Assembly: GCA_023653785.1 (NCBI GenBank)
Contig: JAMKCH010022268.1
Span: 1 to 64,000, forward strand
From: Ophioderma brevispina
Lineage: Eukaryota; Echinodermata; Ophiuroidea; Amphilepidida; Ophiodermatidae
Direction: 5' to 3'
DNA length: 64,000 nucleotides
Part shown: positions 56,481 through 64,000 of the stretch, in pieces
How the letters are laid out: each line of letters begins with the position of its first letter
How positions within the stretch are numbered: the first letter of the stretch is position 1
Translations under genes and position numbers: made by a program
Notes under the pieces: model-generated
Seen by the model: only the letters and a program-made list of their open reading frames with translations
Databases searched by the model: none
Told to the model about the DNA's origin: nothing

Positions 56481-58959
56481 ATTAATTACAAACTCAGATC
56501 AGGTTTCGCGTCAATAAGCCTACCATTATCTTCTCCAGAAAAGAGTAAGAGTAAACCTTATTATTGACTAGACCTTGGTGGTTAAAGAATAACAGCCACA
56601 ATTGTTGTTTTTAATTTAAGAAAGGACCACAAGATTTGCTTCAAGATATTTAACACCAAAAACCGAAATATATTCTCAATACCTCTGCCCTGATAATTAT
56701 ATAAAAAATCGATTTTAGTTCTTGTATCCGACGTATGTGTAAGATAAAGAATTCAAGTCGAACAAGATCTGGCTTGACTGTCTGGCACACAAGTCTGGCC
56801 TATCTAGAACTAGCCTAAAGGCCTCGCCGCTATCGGAGTTATCAGACTCACCAGACCTTATCAAAACCACCATGGGTTTAATTAACGGTGTGCTTTTAAT
56901 CCTTATCCATACATATAAGGCCGTCTGCAATCCACGATGAATAATAGTTGTTAAAATAAACGACAATCTATCTCTCCTATTCTCATTAGCCACTTTTCCA
57001 CGCCCAGGTACACAGAGAATTGACTTGCTTAAGAAACTCGAGGATATCTTGAATTTATAGTGAGTTTCGATAATTCTAAAACTTAGTTATGAAAATGTGC
57101 CCTACAAAACTCTCCCAGTAATGTTTGATGCTTATATTACCCAGATGCCCAGTTTATTGTTAAGAAATGTGAGATGAACCCATATGCATTTTCATGTGTG
57201 ATCATATATGACATCACAGAGCGCCCCGTTCCCGGGAATTATAAATAATTGAAATTGTGAATTGTACACCAACGCATACGTTACAATTGTAACGACGATT
57301 TCAAATGAAGTTTAAACGTGGTTTTTATTTAAATGGGATTTACTCTTCAAAACAAGGTAAAACCATGATCCTATATTTAACATGAAAGGTTGTGTGGCTA
57401 GTTCACGGGAAAACCGGATGCTAATGAAAGAAGGACTCGCCAATTTGCTTCGGGGTTTTTAATTAAGCGTGTTTCGTTGCTATGTTCGGCATGGCCAACC
57501 GTTGCCATGCTTCGTGGACAAGAATACAAAAAATGAACTCCTCGTAGGATTCAATCGTAATAAAACCAGCTATCGATCGTGCGGCCTGTATTCAAATCTT
57601 CTCAGCAATACTTGGCGAGAGACCTGTGTCATGAATTAGCCTATCGGAGTCCCCCTGCTTGTCTAACACAATCACACCGGTGAACATCGAATGTCCGTTG
57701 GTTTTATGTGACCGCGTGTACTACAGATGAGCAATTCGCTCATGCTGAAGGCAGACAGTGGATGGTTTATAAAAACACCTAGGCAACCGTACCAACAACA
57801 AAACACGCTCCATTGGAAACACTGAATGACAGCGACTACCGGAGATTGCACGCTAGGCCAGTGGTCGAGAAGCCGAAAAGAAAGACACTTAATTTTATAC
57901 ATTTTTTTCTGGCGTTTCAGAACTGAGGGTATTATTGGCCAAAAGCCAGAGGCAGATTTTATCCAAACACATTGGACCGTATGTTTGAAGAGGAAGACAT
58001 ATTTTTCACCCAACAAAAACTGGACACGGCTGGTTAGCACTTATGCTTTAGGTTTCAACAGCGGGGGTTGTAAATTGATACGGTCTGGTTGCCTGTGCAA
58101 TAAAAATTGTCCAAGCATATTCTTTTTGGGGTTTTTTAGCAGTACAATTAATGCAGAATGAAATTCTAAAAAACGATGGAGTCATACAACACCGTAAATA
58201 TCACCATCCATGTATTGATAACATGCCCGGGATTTATATATGTTTATGAACACTTCAAGCCTGTTCCATTCTTGACGTTTTGAGATGAGCTTTGTCATCC
58301 AAGTCATTGCCAAGTGAACATTATTTAACCGAGCTGTGCTAAGCAGTGGATAAGACAATTGCATTATTAAGTGCTAATTATAAAATAGCAGGGATTCGTA
58401 ATTCTTTTTTGCACCACGCCGGCGTTGCAAGCATTGCAACGCCTAGGGTCTGTCAACCTCCGATTGAAGATAATAGCAATGGATCATTACCCGAGCCCAA
58501 AAAAGCACCTCACCCTCCCTGACCCGAGGTTGCCTCTTACAGCAAGACAAAAATTCAGCTTAAAAAATCATGGAAGGGCTGTACACGAGGCATGGAGACA
58601 GTAGGCCATGAAAGCACTTACCTGAAAGGACCGTTACATTAGTATACTCACTGCCTAAATGAATAAACGATAACACATCTATCACCCATTTTCTGCTCCG
58701 ACTGAATTAAGGTACGTGTATTTCCGACTACAGAACGGGTATATAATGTTTACACCCCAGGCTTTTTGAATCTATACAAACTCAGTAAATATATAATCAT
58801 GGCTTATAGCCAAGCGTTCGAAACAGCATTTATTTCACGGTCTTTGCCAGGCTTAGGGACAGCGTTGTACCACTCTACAAAACAACAAATACTATAGTAC
58901 AAATGTCAGGTGGCAATGAAGGTGACTGCTATTCAGCAAAAAGGTGATAGCACCATATT
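56481..58959. other. no recognisable gene
   Basis: Overlapping ORFs on both strands at 57672-58161 and a minus-strand ORF at 56715-56993 have no recognisable domain, splice frame or repeat identity. Confidence 0.4.
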
Positions 58960-59102
58960 TGTGTGTGTACGTGTGGTATGTATGGGGGTTGCACACGCCA
59001 CCTGTGTGTGTGTGTGTGTGTGCATACGTGGATCTGTGGGTGAGTGTGTGTGAGTTTGTGTCTGGGTGCAGATCTGTGTGTGTATGTATGTGTGTTCGCA
59101 TG
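58960..59102 (+). repeat. TG-rich microsatellite region
   Basis: A perfect (TG)n core at about 59003-59021 is surrounded by imperfect GTGTGTGTATGTATG units. Confidence 0.9.
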
Positions 59103-61079
59103 CACTGAACATTTTGCTCTAACGTGTTCTTTTGTTCTAACGGTTTGTGGGTTTTGTTACGTATATTATAACAAGCGGCTGTTCGACTTCTTTTAATAAT
59201 ACAGATAAACTAACTTGAAAAACTAACTCCGTATCAATAGCGTAGGGGGGTTAAGTACCACAAAATAGCTTTTTCCCGCTGCAGTATTTAAACACACAGT
59301 AATGCATAACATAAACAGTTTACCGTTTGATACAAACATACAGCGAAAAGTAGATGAAACAAACGCCAACCTTGGGCCAGTGAAACCCTCAAGAGTTTTC
59401 CCACCCGCGTAACCCCCTGCATGCCCCCAAAATATATCTTATCACAACCTCATTCCCTTCCGTCTAATAACGTACTATATTACCCAAAGTGTAATCCCAC
59501 GATGTTTACGATATTACTAACACCGGTGACTTTTTACCATATTGAATCCCAACGTAATTTGAGCCCCCTACATCGTTGTGTGCGGGACCATTCTGAAGTC
59601 CCTTGGGTAAACGCACCGTCATAATAATTATTATACTAGAAATTGAGTTGATTAAAAATTGAAATTATGGACCGCACGCTACTCCGCTGTGCCAGAAACT
59701 AGGGGTTAAAGATATTATGACAAATTCTAGTGACACCCCCACATACCTCCTGATACCTTTTAGGTTAGTTCCATTACCGTGCGTAATAAATTTATTACCT
59801 TTTGAAGCGATATGTTGCAGTTGTCGTCACCAATAAATACGACTGGTTCTGTGCTACGGTGCTCACCCCACCGAGTGATAATTCCTGATAGAACTAAATA
59901 TACTTAAACGACATGCGCCTGAAGCTGAGATGGATATAACAAATTGACAAATATTGACAAATATTTAAAAAAATTAAAAAAATTAAAAAAATTAAAAAAA
60001 TTCCTAAAATTTGAATTTTGTTTTGCATTTGCCAGGGACAATACGTACCTTGATCTGGTGCTTAAAAAGTAAATAAAAAATAATTTGGCTTTATTGGAGA
60101 GGCTATCATGGGAAGGCGCACGAGACCCATTAGTAAATTAGGTAAAGTATAGGCTTGAAAGAAAAAACGGTGTGCGCTGGCACATTTATATCTTCTACAA
60201 ATTAAAACTGCCAGAAATAAAATTAAAAAAATGCGGAATTCTTTTCAACGTTCTCGCTGTCAAGTAGACCTCATGGGACGTTCTGCGAAACTAATGTGAC
60301 CCAATGCGGGGAATAACGACGCAGTCAATTCGAATAACCCACGACGATGAGTGAGCCAAAATGAGTTCTTCGTGAGAAATATTAAGAATAAAAATGACAA
60401 CATATAATAAATAAATAAAATAGATGCATCTAGAATTTCTAGCGGACTTTTCTTTGGTGGCCTTGGGAGGCATTTTACCCTACTAACTTGATTCATTAAT
60501 GGGAAGGGACCAAAGAGGTTCTATATAGATAGAGAGGCAAACGTTTCTAATCTTTAGAAATTACATAGTCTCGCATGTTTTGCCGAACACAAAGAAACAT
60601 ATGAGTACCAAAACAATAGAAGCAATGGCTGCCTCCGCTTCATTCCCCACCTACTGTGGGTGGCGCTTTGCATATTTACCCTAATCGGTAGTGATACAAA
60701 TTGAGCATGGTTAGAGGTGGCACGGTGTAATAATAGTGCACCTGGATCATGTGCATCGTACTCTTTTTTCTCATAATGCAACAAGCGCGCTTAGGTGAAA
60801 AAGATGTATTTCATTGAGGCGGTTTATTTAAATTTCAAGACGACTGACGTGTCATGTCATTCGTGTGTGCCATGGGCCCCGCAGGACAAAATTTAACCAC
60901 CCAATAGCACCCAACATCCAACAACTGATATTTTTGGCGGATTGTTGTATCGAATTGGACCATTATGTGTGTATTTACAAGCACCCCCAAAATAATACTT
61001 ATTCGTGCAAATTTCAAAATGTCAGAGCCCAGCACGGCGACTGGTTTTGATGGGCTTCACCCCCTTGGAAAGAGATTTT
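59103..61079. other. no recognisable gene
   Basis: Includes four units of AAAAAAATT (59966-60002). The short ORFs have no domains. Confidence 0.4.
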
Positions 61080-61375
61080 CGTATTTTTGTATGAAAAACG
61101 GCGGTTAAAAGGTCAGACAAGTACAAAAACTCACGACTAGACTCAAAAAACTGCCACTGTAAATCAGATATCGCAAAAAAAACGGGGGCCAAGTACGGAC
61201 CCCTTAGTCACTTGGTGTTATACTTGGGGTCATTATTTTTACCCCACTAATTAATTCATTAACGGAAAACCGATGTTATAGATTTGTTTGCTGGAAAAAT
61301 AGCGTTAAAAGTCAGCAAGTACAAACCAAAATCACGACTACAACAATCTGCACTATAAAATCAGATATCGCATAC
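61080..61375 (+). repeat. ~100-bp direct repeat pair
   Basis: GGTTAAAAGGTCAGACAAGT ... TCACGACTA ... AAATCAGATATCGCA at 61102-61180 recurs as GTTAAAAGTCAGCAAGTACA ... ATCACGACTA ... AAATCAGATATCGCA at 61304-61374. Confidence 0.75.
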
Positions 61376-63324
61376 GTCACTTAAAGACATATTCAGTATC
61401 AGTGATCTTCAGAAAGAGTAAAAATATTTTGTATTGGCGGAATAGCTAAAAGTGAAGGATAGTCTGTAGAATTTCAGAAGTTTTATTTTTTTCAACCGAA
61501 AAAATTGAGAACCGAAAAAAAGCAAGAAAATAACCGTGTTCAAAGATTGAATCTCCATTAAAATTATGTGTTGTCGTAAAGTGTCCGTAACGGACCCAGT
61601 AATGACTAAAAATATCCGATTTTGTCCCTTACTAGGTTGATTTTGGTCTTTGGAAACAGACATGCAAAAATCTGAATTGTGATTATTTTGTTGTTTTTTC
61701 TGATTTTCAACAATTCACTCATAGTGCCTTAAAGCGTCAATTAACCGCTTAACAGATTAAAGAGGTTTAAAATGAAATACAGATCTATAGTATGTAGTTA
61801 ATCTTGTAATACTTATAATTGTCCCAACCAATGACATACCAACAATAATTGTATATTGCCTTCACTGGAAACAGTTATGGTGGGTCATACTTCATCGGCC
61901 AGAAGTCTGACAACGCAGCCCCCTTTACACGAAACATGCTTTTCACCGCAACGGTATTTTTCATGCATATTGGGCGCAAAGCATGTTCGAAAGGCTTGCG
62001 TCGGCAGACGTCTGTGCCGATTACAGTATGAACCCACCTTTATTAGCACTAAACTTCCACGACACGGGCCACGGACACTGTTAAAAGGAATAACAATCGA
62101 AACCTTTTACTTCGCCGGACAAAGCGCTTTACGTCTAGGGTAATTGATTGCTTTATTTGGGAAAAGGGGCTCAATGAGGAGATTTAATGTAAGATGCAAA
62201 TGAGATATTGTTGTGACGTATCATGGATCTTCACACAGTGCAATATGAACCCTACATAAAGCAGGTAAAGCAACAGACGGAGCCATACAATTTCTATATA
62301 GGGATATTCTTTGTATGAGTACTAGGTCTGTTTATTTGCCTTTGAGTATCCACTATTTGTTCTGTACGGTTGTCTGAATCTACCCCACTACCAGATCATA
62401 CAATTTCCCTAACCAACGTAACACAATTCTAAAACATCCCCCCCCCAATATTACAATCGAAATAATCTAATTGAAAACAGCATTCATTTTGATCACTTAT
62501 TTCCATAAAGGCCGGGCATAAGGAAATTAAAGGGGTTTATATACGGACAACCCCCCTAGGAAATCATCAGTCACTTCGCATTAGCAATGAACAATAAGGG
62601 TCCCACATTCAGATCATAAGAAACAACAGATAAATAGGCACAGTATCACAAAATTAACTTCCACAGCATCACGAGGATAAATCGTATAAATGTACCTTAC
62701 AAACTGCGTGCATTGTGTGGCGTCATTTCATTAATTCAAATACAAAGCAAAGTCAAAGGTTGGTTAGAGCGTTATTCCTTAATTAACAATTAAAATCCAT
62801 AAAAAACTTCAATCCTATGCTCAACTCGAATAAAAATGATATAGAAGACGTATATTATCGTTTATTATAGGCTGGTATTATTCCCAAATTCAATGGCTTT
62901 GAAATCTATTAAAAACACTATAAAATTTACGGAACCGAAATTAACCGAACATAAAAGTAAAATAGAGTCAAATAAGGAAATAATCGGGAGACGATTGTTC
63001 ATACTGCATTGGAATATTTGCTCTTTGGCCAGCAGTCACGTTTTGCTTTTCTTTAGCTTGCAAAAATGCCTTCTGTTATAAACTACAGCCTAAATGATGC
63101 TATTCAGTGTCTTCTTTTTTTCATTTGATGAAAACTTTACTACTATTTTATTTTACCGAATTCACATTCCGTGACAATACACTGCCGAAAATTCCCATGG
63201 TTTCTAAAAAACCACGTTTGCTATTAAAATTATTGATTCAGTAATGATGCACGGAACCATGCTATATCTTGCTACATAGGTTAGCGTTTAGCTTCTGTCC
63301 GCGGAAGCGGGTAAGCACAGCAGA
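61376..63324. other. no recognisable gene
   Basis: AT-rich with unsupported short ORFs. GGCGTCATTTCATTAATTC and similar are not repeated. Confidence 0.4.
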
Positions 63325-63770
63325 CTCTTGCCTCGTTCTACACCACTATAGGTCACAGGTTGCCTCGTTCTACACCACTAAGGTCAACAAGGGTGCCTCG
63401 TTCACACCACTAAGGTCACAGGTTGTCTAGTTCTTACACCACTAAGGTCACAAGTTGCCTCGTTCTACACCACTAAGGTCACATGTTGTCTCGTTCTACA
63501 CCACTAAGGTCACAGGTTGCTCGGTCCTACACCCTTAAGGGTCACCCGGTTGCCTCGTTATACACCACTAAGGTCACAAGTTGCCTCGTTCTACACCACT
63601 AAGGTCACAGGTTTGCTCGTTCTTACACCCACTAAGGTCACAAGTTGCCTCGTTCTACACCACTAAGGTCACAGGTTGCCTCGTTCTACACTCTACGGTC
63701 AAAGGTTGCCTCGTTCTAACCACTAAGGTCACAGGTTGCCTCGTTCTGAACACCATATAGGTCACAGGTC
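63325..63770 (+). repeat. 31-bp minisatellite, about 14 units
   Basis: The unit is GGTTGCCTCGTTCTACACCA plus CTAAGGTCACA. Most units are exact or differ by a single-base gain or loss (e.g. GGTTTGCTCGTTCTTACACC). Confidence 0.95.
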
Positions 63771-64000
63771 GAGTCCGGATGTAACGAAACAGAGCCCCCA
63801 TGAGAGAATGTCCTAGCTAACGCATGTCAACATATACGGAATGAATTGAGACCTTGTAGACGAGGACATAAGGTGTTGTGCTGCAAATGAATTGATGCGT
63901 GTGTAAACAATGGAGACCACAATAGGAGACCACTCATTCACAGGGACACTGTATTTCATGAAATTATAATACGCCGTAATCATAGTCCGGCTACAACGTA
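63771..64000. other. no recognisable gene; possible repeat end
   Basis: The last bases, GTAATCATAGTCCGGCTACA, recall the AGTCCGG words of the ACCGGTGTGAA repeats, but the window stops there. Confidence 0.35.

Noticed and set aside
59000..59102. ORF rich in HTHTHT
   Set aside because: Translation of the TG-rich microsatellite.
63325..63770. CRISPR-like array of short repeats
   Set aside because: The 31-bp units abut directly with no spacers; a minisatellite.

Overview
This is eukaryotic, animal-type DNA that is almost all non-coding. There are no operons, no bacterial genes and no CRISPR array. Long AT-rich stretches carry dense layers of transposon remnants, minisatellites and microsatellites, and only a few exon-like islands are visible. 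The best clue to the host is the repeat content: a CR1/L2-type LINE carrying a 2A-like peptide, many TTAA- and TA-flanked MITEs, and tRNA-derived SINEs. 2A-bearing LINEs of this kind are known from sea urchin, amphioxus and molluscs, so a marine invertebrate, perhaps a deuterostome, is the most reasonable guess. I cannot name the species.

Layout. 0-5 kb: a decayed LINE reverse transcriptase on the minus strand, split by a TA-flanked MITE; two more MITE copies inside an ~870-bp direct duplication; a TTAA-flanked MITE. 5.6-5.8 kb: a well-delimited minus-strand exon with a tetraspan (MS4A/CD20-like) transmembrane segment. 6.1-10.1 kb: five copies of an ACCGGTGTGAA-bounded repeat, a TTAA MITE, another TTAA-family remnant and two SINEs. 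11-18 kb: a dispersed repeat, two related GGATAC minisatellites, hairpin MITEs and a duplicated TTTCGGC-rich repeat. 18.2-22.2 kb: a near full-length LINE with a 2A-like motif, apurinic endonuclease and reverse transcriptase, broken by at least four frameshifts. 22.2-24.7 kb: a second LINE fragment, AT microsatellites and local duplications. 25.3-25.6 kb: a second minus-strand exon, compatible with the 5' half of an MS4A-like protein. The two exons share strand and phase and could belong to one long gene whose introns hold the repeats between them, but the connecting exon was not found.

26-40 kb: SINEs, LINE scraps, hairpin elements, a 105-bp tandem repeat, and a hAT-like MITE (8-bp target duplication) nested in a TTAA element. 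40-50 kb: a large TTAA element with a smaller one inside it, then a ~2.8-kb tandem duplication whose first copy has two extra TTAA elements inserted side by side at one TTAA; the second copy keeps the empty site. 50.3-53.3 kb: a large rearranged foldback with a nested inverted-repeat element. 53.7-64 kb: minisatellites, an inverted-repeat element, two weak candidate first exons with ATGGCG starts, and long stretches with nothing recognisable.

The two copies of the 41.8-49.8 kb duplication, and several tandem-repeat units, differ largely by 1-bp indels. That may reflect long-read sequence error as well as decay, so frameshift calls carry this caveat. No intact protein-coding gene is demonstrated in the window.
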